The notes: generated by a model from the sequence alone, not told the origin. Positions 1 through 18,574 are shown, numbered from the stretch's first letter. The stretch is 64,000 nucleotides of DNA from Inia geoffrensis (GCA_036417435.1 CM070904.1:44709908-44773907); one strand, 5' to 3'. Program-made: numbers and translations.

Positions 1-2872
<2,872 letters not shown>

Positions 2873-2892
2873 CTATAAAAAGGGGCAAAAAT
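2873..2892 (-). other. LRP1B: Splice acceptor of the 2701-2872 exon
   Basis: Read on the minus strand, the sequence is a pyrimidine run (CCCCTTTTT) followed by ATAG and then GTCAGACAT of the exon. The AG occupies 2874-2873. Protein continuity (..IIQGRQ + VRHLYG..) fixes this AG as the true junction. Confidence 0.93.
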
Positions 2893-5854
2893 GACTGTGA
2901 TTTTTAATTATGTTGCTTTCAGCTTGAAAGAAAAAATGATTGCTATTTACTCCTGTGGAAAATTCCCGTAGTTGGAGAGTCACAACCATATTACCATTTA
3001 TCTTCTCTCACAGAATTTGACATTTCACTAATTTAAGTCTTTTCTCTGAGAATAAAACATTATGCGGTAGTGGTTAAAGCACTACCCAATGTATGGGAGA
3101 GAATTTTATTCATGTTTCATTAAGGAAACATGTTCAGTAGCTACTTTTCAAAGCCTAGTGAGAACCAAACTTTCAAGCATATTCAATAACATGCTTATGG
3201 CACTGTTATGTAAAATTTGATATATTTTTGTGGGCTACATTTTCATATAGCCATGGATATGTAGAATATGTAAAAGGCTTGCTTCACCTGTGAAAGGACT
3301 GATGAGAAAACACCTCTGAAAATCCCATTTTTTTAAAATACAGGTTACTTTTAGACTAATAGCAGCCCCAGCATGGAAAATAGTAAACAACAAAATCACA
3401 CATTTGGTATAATTGTAACGAAAATGTCCGCATTCTACTCAGAAATTGCACTCTTTCTAAAGCCTATTTATAATGAAAATGGAACTCTGATTTGAGAATA
3501 ACAATGTCTACTGCTCTCACGACACTTCACAGTTAATAGTGTAACTCTCCTCCTTGGCACAGGTCTCGAGGACTGCGGGTAAGAATAGACTTCTTGAACT
3601 GACGGAAAACTTCCAGTAAAGCAAAGGAAGAATAAGTATACTCATTTTCCCATACAAAAAGGCCCATGCTAGGCACATTGCCTTTGGGCATGCCTTGTAA
3701 TATACTCAAGTTAAAATGGCTCTGGACCGAGGTATGGTCGATTTGTCAATTGATTTGCAGTACAGATTTTGATGAAAAAGCATTTGTCATTATCGTTTGG
3801 CATTACATTGTACTTCTAGTGTACTTTTCGTATAGATTTGTAGTCAAGAGAATTTGAGAAGTTATGCATGGTTTGACTGTAAAATAATTTTATATAGAAT
3901 CATAAAAATTTCTACTTAGGAAATCATGCCAGTTCTATACCTTAAGCAAAAGCATTTGATTTGCTATCTTTCTAGCTTACATGTCTCCTTATTACTATTC
4001 CTGATCCTCTCATAGGAGATGTTGAGTAAAAGAAGGCTGGCTTTTCACACTGTTTTTGGGCGTATTTCACTTCTTCAGGTCTAGGCTACAAATGAAAGTT
4101 AGGAATTAAGGGGGAGAATCATTCTATGTTATAGCTCCAATAATCATTTTCAATGTTAGTGTTACTCTCCAGTAAGTGTTTGTAGGGGGAGGCATGTGTG
4201 TATTTACTAATAATATTTTCCACATAACTGACATCATATTCACTAAATATATCTATGACCCAATTTTGATTGGGGCAATACTTTTCTCTCCTGTAAAAAT
4301 TACAAGCAAGCTAAAGTCTTCTGTTAATTGCCATTTATTTTATGCATGCTTTGCTTAAAGTTTGGGGCCAGTCATCTGGAAGTGTGCGATCGTGGCCTAA
4401 ACACATTGCTTTCTATGTAGTTGCCAATCCAAGCCTCAGGAGAGAAAGTAAGCATGGCTACAGAGGGGGCAACTGGTGAGGGCAGAGAAACATGTTCACA
4501 CAATAGCCGTCAAATTTTACTCACTGCCTCGCTGCTTTCCTTCAGAAGGGTTTGTTTACCATAAAGTACCTACATTGTTGCCTGGCCTGCTAACTAACCC
4601 CAACAGAGGTGGCAGGAGCTTGGTGTGGTGCACAGACCATTCTGCCTATAGGACAAATACAAAATTTTATCTTTGTTGGATTACATAGTGGCAGACTAAG
4701 CATATGTTTAGGGAACAAGCAAAACACAGGCAATAGAAATGGGAAAAAGAAAGGATAATTAAAAACTTCAGATGCTAAAAAACTTTTAAAAGTAGTCATG
4801 GGGAAGATCATTTGAATTCCTCATTCTTGTTTCAAGGTTTAAAATTTTAAATACATATACGTAAAAAGGAGGTCCATCATAATCATTTTAGAGGCTAGGT
4901 CCTCTGAGGTCATAACTAGACTGCCAAGGAAATCAAAGTTTTAAGGACAGTCAAAGGTGAGAGAGAAATAAGTGACCTCACCTCTAATACTGGACATTTT
5001 TTTTTTTTCAACCACCCAGATTAGTGCATTTTTTAATCTGCCAAGGAAGTGAAAACATTTCATTGTTAAAAGCTGATTATAAAGGCAAAGTAACTTTACA
5101 GGACAATTACAGAATATTTGTGCCTTGCACTGCAAAAGAAAACAGACTCACTTATTTCAGCTCCACAGAATGAGAATCTCACAAAAAATTAGTGAGATCA
5201 GTGAGGTAAAACTGAATTTAAAAAGTAAACTAGTGAATAAGGCTTATTGCCACTTAGAGATCTCCTTCAGGTGTTTATTGAGTGTTATTTGCAAAAACTT
5301 GTAATTCAGCAAGGGGAAAACTATACAGATGGGAAAAATTTTGACCTCAGTGCTTTTCACAAAATTCTTATTTTAGGAAGTACCTGAATACATCAGAAGG
5401 CAAAATTTAATCCAACCTATTAAAATAATAATGATACTTTTGTGAGCCAGCATATGCACTGTTAGCAGAAAAAATATATATATCTCCAATGCCACATGGG
5501 ACAGATGATAGTTCAGTTTCTTACAAATGAACTACTTAAATTAGTTTTTAGTAAGTAGGTCATATTTACTGTCCTACTCTAATACTTTTCTTTCTTACTA
5601 GTGTAGCATTTTTGGTTTTGTTTGTTGTTTTTTGATTTATTTCAGTTGGTTTCTGTTTTGTGTGCTTTTTACTTTTTTTTAATAGAGGGAAAGAGGGGGA
5701 GAGAGCCCCCTCCCCTGCCCCATACTATGGAGTACACAGTACACTGTGTAAAGAACATTCTCCCATATAGCAAACACATCACAGTTTTTATGACCCCACT
5801 GCAGCCTGACTTCATAAGAAATTTTCAACATTGCAATTTTCAGTCTTCTTCCTA

Positions 5855-8727
<2,873 letters not shown>

Positions 8728-8789
8728 TCACATGATTATGACTGTGACTATGATTATGTCACATGACTATGGCTGTGATTATGACTGTA
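8728..8789 (+). repeat. Two-copy 31-bp tandem repeat (TGATTA/TGACTA rich)
   Basis: Two adjacent 31-nt copies, 8728-8758 and 8759-8789, each begin TCACATGA. They differ at about six positions, all transitions by my alignment. Each copy is itself built from hexamers of the form TGATTA or TGACTG. Confidence 0.8.
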
Positions 8790-9194
8790 GATGTTTCTTT
8801 GCTTGTTTTAGTACGGTTTAATTTTAGTTTGAAATTATCTACTATTATTACAGAGAAAAGCTTTATTCTCAGGGCATTCTTTAATTGAGGTGTGACTATT
8901 AGAATTATAAACAAAAGCTAAAGTTTTAATTATCTAAAACCTAACTAAATTTCAGTCGTGATATAAATGTAGGTGGGTTGAAAAAACTCACTTTTCTTTC
9001 TTATAAAATATTTGTCCAAATTTTAGAAAAAGGAAATAGTGCTCTGTGAACCCCATTGTCTCACTGATCTTAATTATTACCTATGAGAGTAGAAGGGTCA
9101 AATGTTTTCTATTTTACACATGAAACTGGCTCAAAGTCCACTTGGATAGCCACTGTCGGAGCCATAACACAAATGTTCGTCATGCCTTTTGTTT

Positions 9195-9740
9195 TTAACT
9201 CACTATTTTGAAATAATTTCAAACCTACAGAAAAGTTGTAAGAATTATAGAATGAATGTCTATACCCTTCACCTCGATTCACCATTTGTTCACCTTTTCT
9301 CCTCTGGCTATTTCTAGTACTCTCTGAACCATTTGATAGTAAATTGCAGACATGAGGATTCTCTTCATCTAAAACTTCAGCCTGCATCTCCTGAGTACCA
9401 GGACATTCTCCTGCATAACCACAGTACATCTATCAAACTGAATACGTTTAACACTGATACAATGCATAGCTTGTATTCAGATTTTGCCTGTTGACCAATG
9501 ATGTTTTATATATTAAAAATTCCTTTTTTCCCTCTAATTTAGAATCCAATCCAGCATCGTACATTGCACTTAACTGTCTTTTCCCTCTAGACTCCTTTAA
9601 TTTTGAAGAGTTCCTCAGCCTTCCTTTGTTCATGATGTCACCATTTCTAACGTGTAAATGTGAGTTGTGCTGAAGAATATCCCTATCTTGAGTTTGCCTG
9701 ACTTTTTTCATAATCCTATTAAGTTATGCTTTTTGAACTG
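9195..9740. mobile_element. Ancient LINE fragment, L1M-like (family uncertain)
   Basis: This matches a widespread mammalian repeat in wording (tttcaaacctacagaaaagttg; gaaccatttgatagtaaattgcagac; aggacattctcctgcataacc; gacatcaccatttc-like text). A related copy occurs at 23850-23960, and the two share the 'aaccatttga...taaattgcaga...ggacattc' order. I take it to be an old L1M-type 3' region. Orientation and subfamily cannot be fixed by eye. Confidence 0.5.
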
Positions 9741-10249
9741 AAATGTAATAGTTTTGTACTTTATTGTTTCTGCCTCTGGGCTTAGAAACCAACAGGTAAG
9801 CCTATGCTCTATTCCACAAATTCCCTAAAAAGAAGCAAAGACGGTGGTTTGAAATCTCATTTCTTCCATCTTATTCAGTGTTTCTGAACATTTAACTCTC
9901 TTAATTTCCAAGGTTCTCAGTCACACTTTCAGCAGCTCCTCCCACCAGAAACCAAGTATCTTTTGCTGCTTGTAGTACAGCCGAGACCCCAGTGAAGCAA
10001 TCCGTGTGTCCAGCTCATGGTGATTGGTGGAGACCATTCCCAAATCTGTCCTATGCTCCATTCCCTCAGATTTGCAATACGGACATTTCTTCTTTCCCTG
10101 TTCTTTCTTGCGATATCAATTATTTTTTATTCTCCAGAATAAAGAAGAAATTGAATTGAGATTGCTGTTCTATTATTCTTCACTTATTTTTTAAATGTCA
10201 TTCTATTCAATTCCCACTAACAAAAAAATTAAAATTAAAATAAAACATC

Positions 10250-10462
10250 TGGGCTTCCCTGGTGGCGCAGTGGTTGAGAGTCCACCTGCCGATGCAGGGG
10301 ACACGGGCTCGTGCCCCGGTCCGGAAGGATCCCACTTGCCGCGGAGCGGCTGGGCCCGGGAGCCATGGCCGCTGAGCCTGCGCGTCCGGAGCCTGTGCTC
10401 CGCAACGGGAGAGGCCACAACAGTGAGAGGCCCGCGTACCGCAAAAAAAAAACAACAAAAAC
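10250..10462 (+). mobile_element. CHR-type SINE, full length
   Basis: The head starts GGGCTTCCCTGGTGGCGCAG, which holds a pol III A box (TGGCGCAGTGG). A decayed B box (GGCTCGTGCCC) and the CHR body follow, ending in GCGTACCGC and an A-rich tail. AAAACATC occurs at 10242-10249 and again at 10463-10470, a short target-site duplication. Confidence 0.95.
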
Positions 10463-10470
10463 AAAACATC

Positions 10471-13400
10471 CCAACTACTGTCTCTAAGATATGTTTAACT
10501 ATTAGTTCATAAAAGACGGGAATACTTCTTTCAAACTTTTAATTATTCACCCAGTTCATTCATTATAATTTGGCAGCTGTAGTAAATAGGAATTTGTCGT
10601 TTTGGCCTCCTTATCTCATCTAATATGGGAAACTGACTTTATCTGACATCTTTGTTGATTACATGACTAGTCTTATTTTACTACAGATATATAAGTTTTT
10701 TTATACAATTGGGGATAGTAAGAAACTGAGTATTGTTGGTAAACTTGCCTGACATAAATCGAAAGTCACAAAGGGAGCACTCACTGACAATGGCAGAGCA
10801 TTATGCTTCCAGAGTTACGACCCGAATCGTCCCTATGCTTTAAAGCAGAGCAGTCGTTACACATACTGATGTCTTAAAACATGTACTTCTTTTCTTTAGC
10901 TGATAAAAATAAGACTTACTTGTCCCAGTGATATCTGTTTTAAATGATTCTTCCCTACTTTTGTACTTTGTCCGAAAGAACAAAGGGGAATTTAAACAGA
11001 TCAGAGTCCTATCCACATCCTTTAACTGCATAGTCAACCCTGGTTTTGTGTCATCATTCTTACCCTTAACATTTTGATTATTGCTTAATGATGGAAGTTA
11101 GAAATTTTCAGAGTCCTCACAATAAATTATCTATCATTCATTTTCACTGCTGAAAAATGAAGTTACACAACAAGATTTTGGTTAAGAAGTAAATGAGAGG
11201 GGAGTGAGACATAAAACTAGAGGGCCACATATTGCTAGATTAAAAAAAAAAAATCATTGTTCTGATTAGGGCCTAGCAAACCCTCCATGTTTATTAATCA
11301 TGTGCTGAATTAGAGAATTTCATATCTTTACATTTCAGGAAAATGATATGTATCTTTCTTAGCAAGGATTACATTAGAAACTTCATTTTTCAGCCTTGTT
11401 TTAAAAATAACTGTGTAATCCAAATAATATCAGTAGTAATACAACTTTATGTTTTCTTCCATTGTATATACAAAAATTGAGCAAGAAAGTGATTTTCTAC
11501 ATTATACAGAGTAATTAAAGTATACTCAGAACTAGAGTAGAAATATTAAATATTTAGCATTGTAATTCTAAAATGCAATAGTGAATATTAAAGGGTAATG
11601 AGTCTTTGGAGTTAGCAGTTTAAATTTAATTTCTATCAGCTCCTGCTGCTTAAGGGATGTGGAAGCTAAACAAACTATTTTATCTGTCTAGCAAAGACAG
11701 TTCAAGACAGTTATTTACTGAGTTTTCCTTGATAGGGATATTTGCTTTCATTGTTTGAAAAATCTCTCTTGAACTTGGTTTTCAGTTCATACATAAACAC
11801 ACAGAAATGAAACTTGGCATACAGACTCCTTCTCTCAGCTGGCTACTCCATATTCTGGAAACATTCCCACTAATAATCCCATCAGAAGTGTTACTGTATT
11901 AGATATGTCAGTCAACATTCTTATTTACCTAAACCTGTCCCACTCAGTTAGTGTTCCTGAGAGGGGCAGCCCTATGTGCCAGTATTATCCCTCCCCTGGT
12001 TACTGATACTGAGGCCAAGGGGGGACGTGTGATGCAACTGAAACCAAATCATAGGCTGAGCTGAATCACTAAGACCCTTTCTCTCACTAATCCAAACCAA
12101 ACAGTGTGGAGCTCACCTAGTGGGAAGCTGTGCTAACATGGGTGGGGAGGGGTTGGGGGCGTTGAGAGAGGAGGAATACCAGAGCCTGTGTAAAGAAGTA
12201 GGGGAGTCATGAGATAGAGATGGGATGGCAGGAGCCATGTGGTGTTCAGGCAAGGAGTTCTCTAGGACCCAGGAGTCCTGGGTCCTTTGTTATGTAAACC
12301 CATGGGAGTCTCCATATCCTCTTGGGAGATCCATATACATACATCTGAGCTGGCTTCAGCGGGTTTCTGTACTCGGAAGCTAACGTGCCAGGAGTAAAAC
12401 ACTACATTGTTTAATGTTCTATTTGAAGACTCAGATAACTCTTGCACTGAAGATTTTGAACAATCGAAAATCATACTGCCTTAGGAAATACATATTGAAA
12501 TGCTAACTCTATATAAAGCAATCATTTTATAATGTTCACATGTAATCCTCATATAACCCCAACTTGGCATAAATATATAAATATAAAATCAATATATAAA
12601 CAGAAAGCATCTGAAACTTCTTTCTTTTGTCTCCCATGAAAACACAGTGAAGGATATTAATAATGGACAATAATTTTTTAAAACCATCTTTCTTCATTTT
12701 TTAAAAACAATATATTATTCAAGACAGATATCCAACTGTCCTTCCTAAATTCAATCTGGCTAAACTCTCTCACAAATTCAAATACAGCCTCTCTCAGTCC
12801 TCATCTTACCCCAACACTGCCTCTAGCTCATCTTTTTATTATTTTAAACAAATTTGTCTCTTAGGCTTTTCTTTCCATTTGTTTTTCATTCTCCATATTC
12901 TGAGAGCTAGGAGTTAACTCAGCAAGTAATAAACCTGCCATTGTAAAAAGGAAGTGATAAAAAAAAATTGGAGAAACAGAAAGATTTGCATATTATTGTA
13001 TTATTATTTCATTTTATCTTCATCACATAGATATTTCATCAGTGTTTAACATAGACTGGGACACAGCGGGATTAATACCTAATCCTCTTTCCCTGGATTG
13101 ACATTGCCTGACACTTGGTTTATGCTCACTCATTCATGCCTACCAGACACGGCTACACTTAAATTGCAACTATCGCATCTAATCACCTAAAAGATTGGCC
13201 TAACGTTTCGACTCCCAGGCAGCCATTATTGTCAGGCTGTAACTGAAACCTTATAGACCATCTATATCTAAAACAAAATTTTTCAGTGTTCTCACCCTTA
13301 TTTACACAGGTCTCTGCTCAAAGTGTAGGGCGGCCTAACCTCTGTCCACTGATACAAACTCCTCTCTTCCTACCCAAATCCTTCTGATCTGCCCTCTGAA

Positions 13401-13690
13401 TCTCCTACTCTATGATCGCAAACTCCTCAATATCCTAAGACTATACTTTGAATGTTCATTCCAACTTTTTGCCTTTACTGAAACTTAGTGAAACTTAGCA
13501 TCTCTTGAGGTCACCCTTTCCCAGCAGTCACTGAAAATGTGGGCTTCTTACAAGAACCTCAGGAGTAGATATAAAATCAGTGCCTTCTCTAATACTAATT
13601 CCAGAATATTACTCTCTTCTTATCTTGCACCATCTCCTGTTTTTTGAGGGTCTCACAAATAGGCTGTATCCATCCTCAAGGTGGATTATG
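10471..13690. other. Intron sequence without recognised elements
   Basis: No element I can name. There are A runs at 11241-11253 and 12959-12967 and AT-rich text at 12560-12600. The G-rich patch 11990-12260 and the stretch 13060-13690 may hide decayed repeats. No splice-flanked open frame was found. Confidence 0.45.
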
Positions 13691-14260
13691 TATTATAAAA
13701 CCCTTCTACAGCTGCTGATAACAGTCCAATAAAACCTCATATTCTTAACACTGCCCACAATGGTTGCATGTTCTAGTCTCTGCTTATCTCTCCAGCTCCA
13801 TCTAGTACTACATTTCCCTGCTTCTAACACCTCGGCCATCTAGCAGTATCCTTCTATAAAATTCTAATACCTTGATCATCTTTCAGTGCCTTAAACAATC
13901 CACAAATTTTCTTCCTTTCTCCACTTCACATATTCTGTCTCCAAGTCTGGAAAGTAATTTCTACCATGCTATTCTGATCTTGGCTTTAGTTTTCAAGTTA
14001 AATGTCAATTTCTATGAAAGACATTTCCTGCTTTTTCCAATACCAATTAGGTCTGCCTGATAGAATCTCATGGCATTCTGTATTTTTTATCACACCCTTC
14101 TTTATTTAATTGCATAAAATAGATACACACATACACACACAATGATAAGGTTAAGATCTGTTTACTAAGTAGACTACAATCTCCAAGAAGACAAAGGTCG
14201 TATCTGCTTTATTCAGCATTGTATGCTCACAACTTAATTATGTATCTGCCCGTACTAAGT
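13690..14260 (+). mobile_element. LINE2 3' fragment
   Basis: The ordered wording of the L2 3' region is recognisable: 'tctccagctccatctagtac', 'aagtctggaaagtaatttc', 'ttcaagttaaatgtcaatttc', 'tttactaagtagactacaat' and 'gacaaaggtcgtatctgctt'. Divergence is high. A CA-rich patch sits at 14122-14141. Confidence 0.65.
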
Positions 14261-15420
14261 TTCTCCCTCTATCTATACATCTACATATATCTGTATAAGC
14301 TCTGGACTGACTTCCTCATATTGGAAAATAAAATCTAAAACTCAGACTTAAAATTATGTTAAAGAGGCAAAAAATATGGATAAGGCCATTCTAGCATATG
14401 AAAATAAGTTGGTTTTCCACATTATCCAGAGTAGCTCACTGTAATTCTCTGGGCCCAAATCATTCTCTAATAATAAATTATGGCTTTGCCTCAGTTTGAT
14501 TGCATTGACCTCTTTTGCGCATAATTCCCTTTGGAGAACTTGTAGGGAGTAGTGATATTAGTTCATGATAAGATTTAGTATTCCTGTGTCTGGCCAATTT
14601 TCATTTTTAATGGCATCCCCTCAATATTAAATTCTACATACCTATAGATACCAGATTATAATAGCATTTGGATGTATTCCTAAGGGGGTTAGACCATCTA
14701 CTCCCAGAATGTAGCAAAAGTTTTGTTTCTTTCCTTAAAGTAAGATATTTATATAATCAACAGTAATTTTAAGAATGTAATGATGTTCCCCATGAGGAAG
14801 ATGGACTGAGAATGTTGGATGGATTAGATAAGGAGATGCCAGTTTGGTAGGTATGCATTAGCACAGGGGTAAATGGAAAAGAGGAAAGAGGTTCAAGATA
14901 TATTTTGGGGTCTGTGTCAACAGGACTTGAGTTAGTTAATCGGGTGAAAATAGGATGATTTAGAGAGCAGCATTCTAGTACTATAATAACTTTCATAAAA
15001 TATATTTATGGAATATATTGAGCCTCCATATTTTTCTCAGGAAGTCTGCCTGTCTGTAAGATCTCAAGGTGTCATTCCATTTAATACGAAGAATGCATTT
15101 TACAGTTTGGGCATATTACTTTTCATGACCAAGGGCAATGCTATCTTAGGACTCCTTCAGAGGTCAGGATGCAGGATGTCAGTACTCAAAAGCTCATGCT
15201 CAATATACTTGATTCATGTGCAACAGTAGAATATTTGCAGCAATATATTCGATGTGAAAAAGTTGCACTTTGAAATATGCAGAGATGTATAACCTAATTT
15301 CTGTACTTAAGGAAGTCCTATTGGTTTATAATGGCATTTTTCTGAGCTGAAACAGCACAGATGGCTGTCTCAGAGGCAGCTAAGGTAAGTACCCATGAAG
15401 TTGTGGACTGCTGAACAAAA

Positions 15421-15492
15421 CTGGTTCACTGCTATGCTAATTACCAGTTAGTTGAACTGTCAATTTCTATGTTAAATTCTTATTAAATGGAG
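15421..15492 (+). repeat. Left arm of a 72-bp distant inverted repeat
   Basis: This 72-nt stretch begins CTGGTTCACTGCTATGC and ends AAATGGAG. Its reverse complement recurs at 17459-17530 with 4 mismatches and no gap. Weaker similarity may continue about 15 nt to the left. I cannot assign it to a known repeat family. Confidence 0.93.
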
Positions 15493-16086
15493 GAAAAAAT
15501 AGCAGGGTGAAAATGAAACTTTAACTACAGCATAGTTTTTTTTAATATATTATTTATTGTTTATACTTGTGTGCCCATCTCGGTTTGCTGTTGGAATGAT
15601 GTACGATAATATCGCAGTGATGATAAAATCATATGGTTACGTAGATAAAACCTCACTGTAGAAAATAAAGATTTCTTTGATGTTCACTTCCCTAGCTGCG
15701 AAGAGCAGATGTACTTGGAAAAATAAGGCAATCCTCCTATAAAGCGATAACTTCTTCATAAGTGACATTATTCAAATTTCTTGATTTAGTTTTAAGGAGA
15801 AAGGCAGAATCAAGGGCAGGCTAAGCGTGGCTAAGACTGCAGAGACCAAAGGAAGCTGATGAAGGGAAACAACTGTCCTTGCTCAGTTGGCAAAACAGGT
15901 GTTTTAATAATTGACAGATGCTGTTAGACCAGGGTTTCTTGACCAGGGTGACCTTTAGGGGTTCCATCAACAACCAGTTTTGTAGGCTGTACAAACTGAC
16001 AAGTGTGCCAGCAAATATATATTCCTATAGGTGTGCTTTTTGGACAAAGGGTTAAAACTCAAAGAGGTAAATATCCATGTTCTGAA

Positions 16087-16165
16087 ACAGTGATCCTCAG
16101 ACTTTATTGTGTGCAATAATCATCTGCAGAGCTTGCTGAAATCTCCCATTTTCTACAATCACTGT
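16087..16165 (+). mobile_element. MER5-like hAT fragment
   Basis: The text 'cagtgatcctcagacttta...cataatcatctgcagagctt' style matches the 5' part of the MER5A-type hAT MITE. Only the left end is recognised. Confidence 0.5.
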
Positions 16166-16389
16166 GGTGGGAATTTGAAGAGTATCTAACAAAATTAAAT
16201 ACGCATTTAAAATCTGTTTCATCTAGCAATATTTGTTCCAGAAATTCATCTTGAAGATGCATCTTCACAAGTAAGAGACAAGACATGTACTGTTATTCAC
16301 TATGACATGATTAATAACGGCAAAATATTGGAATATATTGTTATCCAGTTCTCCCTTCCCCTCTCTATTCATCATTTCTTACTAGAGAG

Positions 16390-16595
16390 TTTTTTTTTTT
16401 TTTCGGTACACGGGTCTCTCACTGTTGTGGCCTCTCCCGCTGTGGAGCACAGGCTCCAGACACACAGGCTCAGCGGCCATGGCTCACGGGCCCAGCCGCT
16501 CCGCGGCATGGGGGATCTTCCCGGACCGGGGCACGAACCCGTGTCCCCTGCATCGGCAGGCGGACTCTCAACCATTGCGCCACCAGGGAAGCTCC
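16390..16595 (-). mobile_element. CHR-type SINE, near full length
   Basis: On the minus strand it begins with CTTCCCTGGTGGCGCAATGG and ends at a poly-A tract (poly-T at 16390-16403). The pol III A box has one change. I see no clear target-site duplication. The flank at 16605-16690 looks like an L2 3' scrap on the minus strand. Confidence 0.93.
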
Positions 16596-17099
16596 GCAGA
16601 AATATTAATTTAGCACCTACTGAGCTCAAGGTTCTGGCAATACAACAGGGAACTCTAAGGTATCTAACCTCTACTTCTAGAGGGAATGAGGAGCAATATC
16701 ATTGAAGATAAATGTGCTTTACAACTTAGGAATACTCAGAGATGGTTGGGTTGGGTAGCTCTGCAGATTGTCAATTGATAGAAGCAGTATCTTCTAACAA
16801 ACTCTTGTTAGTGTCAGAGTCAAAGAATTAAAAATAGGCTATTCAATCACGCTGATCTTTTCCCGATTTTAGTATTTTCTAACTTGGAAGCCAATTAGTT
16901 TTGCAAAGAGAACAGATTGTTTAAATCTTGTATTAGAATTTTTCCTAGAAAAGTCTTAGGTTATTGTTTGCTTCTCATCCTTCATGACATTTTTCTTCTA
17001 AATCAGCGTCTATAATATTCACCTTTCCATGTCAGTTTAGTAAGCTAGAGTCTCCAGTTTTTCAGTCAAACACCAACATAGGTGTTACTGCGAAGGTGT

Positions 17100-17440
17100 T
17101 CTGTATATGTGATTAACATCTAGAATCATCTGACTTTAAGTAAAGATGATCCTCGATAATTGGGATGGGCTTGATTGAATCCGCTGAGAAGTTTAAAAGC
17201 CGAACCAATGTTTCCCTGAAGAAGAAATTCCAAACGTGGACTGCAGCATCAGCTCTTGTTCAAAACTTCCAGCCTGCCTTCCCAATTGCTCGCCCTAAGC
17301 ATTTTCATGTAACTAGCTATAGCTCCCACAACTGCATAAACCAATTCCTTACAAGAAAACTATACATATTTATTAATCCTACTAGTTGTATTTTTTTTTT
17401 TTTTTTCTGGTGGAACTCTGACTGGTACAGTGCCTAAAAA
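17100..17440 (+). mobile_element. Old interspersed repeat, class uncertain
   Basis: The text resembles a common mammalian repeat: 'gatgggcttgattgaatc', 'tttccctgaagaagaaattcc', 'tgcagcatcagctc', 'aaccaattcctt', poly-T, then 'ctggtggaactctgactggtac'. That order is typical of an old LTR or L1-linked element, but I cannot decide which. Confidence 0.4.
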
Positions 17441-17458
17441 TTGTTTCGGAGAATACCT

Positions 17459-17530
17459 CTCCATTAAGTAAGAATTTAAAATAGAAATTGACAGTTCAGC
17501 TAACTGGTAATTAGCATAGCAGTGAACCAG
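17459..17530 (-). repeat. Right arm of the 72-bp distant inverted repeat
   Basis: This is the reverse-complement partner of 15421-15492, with 68 of 72 positions matching by hand alignment. It lies just after the unclassified repeat at 17100-17440. The spacer of about 1.97 kb contains the CHR SINE at 16390-16595. Confidence 0.93.
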
Positions 17531-18108
17531 ATTTGGTCAGCAAACCAAGAGGAGAAAACAGAGGTCCTAAGGACATATTATTGTGGATCCTTAAATCCAG
17601 CCATGCCGAGGTCAACACTGCTTGTTTTATTCAGGAATCTGAGCCATTAAATTTCTCCTTTTTGCTTAAGCTGATTTAAATGGAGTTTTCTAACAGATAT
17701 AACTGAAAAATTTTTGTATGATAAATATTCATGGTTAAGGTAAATGGTAACTGAAACACCTATCACCACTACAGGAGAAATAGAAGTCAAATGTTCTACT
17801 GACAACAAAGGCATTGTGAAATTATTACTTAGGAAAGTTAGCAATTTAAAAGACAAATATGACTACTATAAAATAAGTTTGTTTGATTTAAATAAAAGGA
17901 AAACTTATTTGAGTAATCGATGATTTCTATCAATACTGAGAAAATTCAGAAGTTTAAGATTACAATACCTGCAATTCCAATAAATGCTCCCGAACTTTAT
18001 TTTGCTTTGCCACGGGGAACAGCACAAGTAAAGTAAGTTCATAACCCATTAAGAATAAAAGCAATGAGCCATTAGAAATATATGTAATCTCCATCTGCCA
18101 GTTGACCT

Positions 18109-18138
18109 GTTTCATATATATATACATATATATGAAAC
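18109..18138. repeat. 30-nt AT palindrome
   Basis: A 13-bp stem (GTTTCATATATAT and its complement) surrounds a 4-nt loop ATAC. A short (CA)n run follows directly, then the outer Tigger element. Confidence 0.9.
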
Positions 18139-18151
18139 ACACACACACATA

Positions 18152-18240
18152 CAGATAATCCCTGACTTAATTATGGTTCAACTTGTGATTTTTTGACCAT
18201 ACGATGGCGTGAAAGTGATACTCATTGAGTAGAAACCATA
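18152..18240. mobile_element. Outer Tigger-like element, left part
   Basis: It begins CAGATAATCCCTGACTTA after a TA and contains the paired 'acttgtgattttttgacc' wording of a pogo/Tigger MITE. It is interrupted at a TA by the element at 18241-18574 and resumes at 18575. Confidence 0.75.
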
Positions 18241-18574
18241 CAGTAGCCCCCCCCCCCTTATCCATGGTTTCACTTTCCACGGTTTCAGTTACCCACGGTC
18301 AACTATGGTCCAAAAATATTAAATGGAAAATTTCAGAAATAATTCATAAGCTTTAAATGATGTGTCATTTTAATAGTGTAATAAAATCTCACACTGCCTT
18401 GCTCTGTCCCACTCGGGACATGAATTATCCCTTTGTCAGCACATCCATGCTGTATATGCTACCCAACCATCAGTATAGTACAAGAATATATATAGGCTTC
18501 AGTACTAACCCCAGTTTTAGGCATCCACTAAGGGTCTTGGAATTGTATCCTTTGCAGATAAGAGGGGGCTACTG
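18241..18574 (+). mobile_element. Tigger/pogo-type MITE, complete (334 bp)
   Basis: The terminal inverted repeats are CAGTAGCCCCCC at the left and GGGGGCTACTG at the right. A TA flanks each end (18239-18240 and 18575-18576), the target duplication expected of Tc1/mariner-class transposition. Inner text such as 'ggtttcagttacccacggtc' and 'catccactaagggtcttgga' matches a Tigger family. There is no transposase frame, so it is non-autonomous. Confidence 0.88.

Noticed and set aside
10300..10330. A tRNA gene inside the CHR head
   Set aside because: The A and B boxes are those of the tRNA-derived SINE head. No intact tRNA cloverleaf is present.
10203..10512. Several overlapping open frames of 80-105 codons on both strands
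   Set aside because: They are translations of the GC-rich CHR SINE. The same peptides recur at every other CHR copy.
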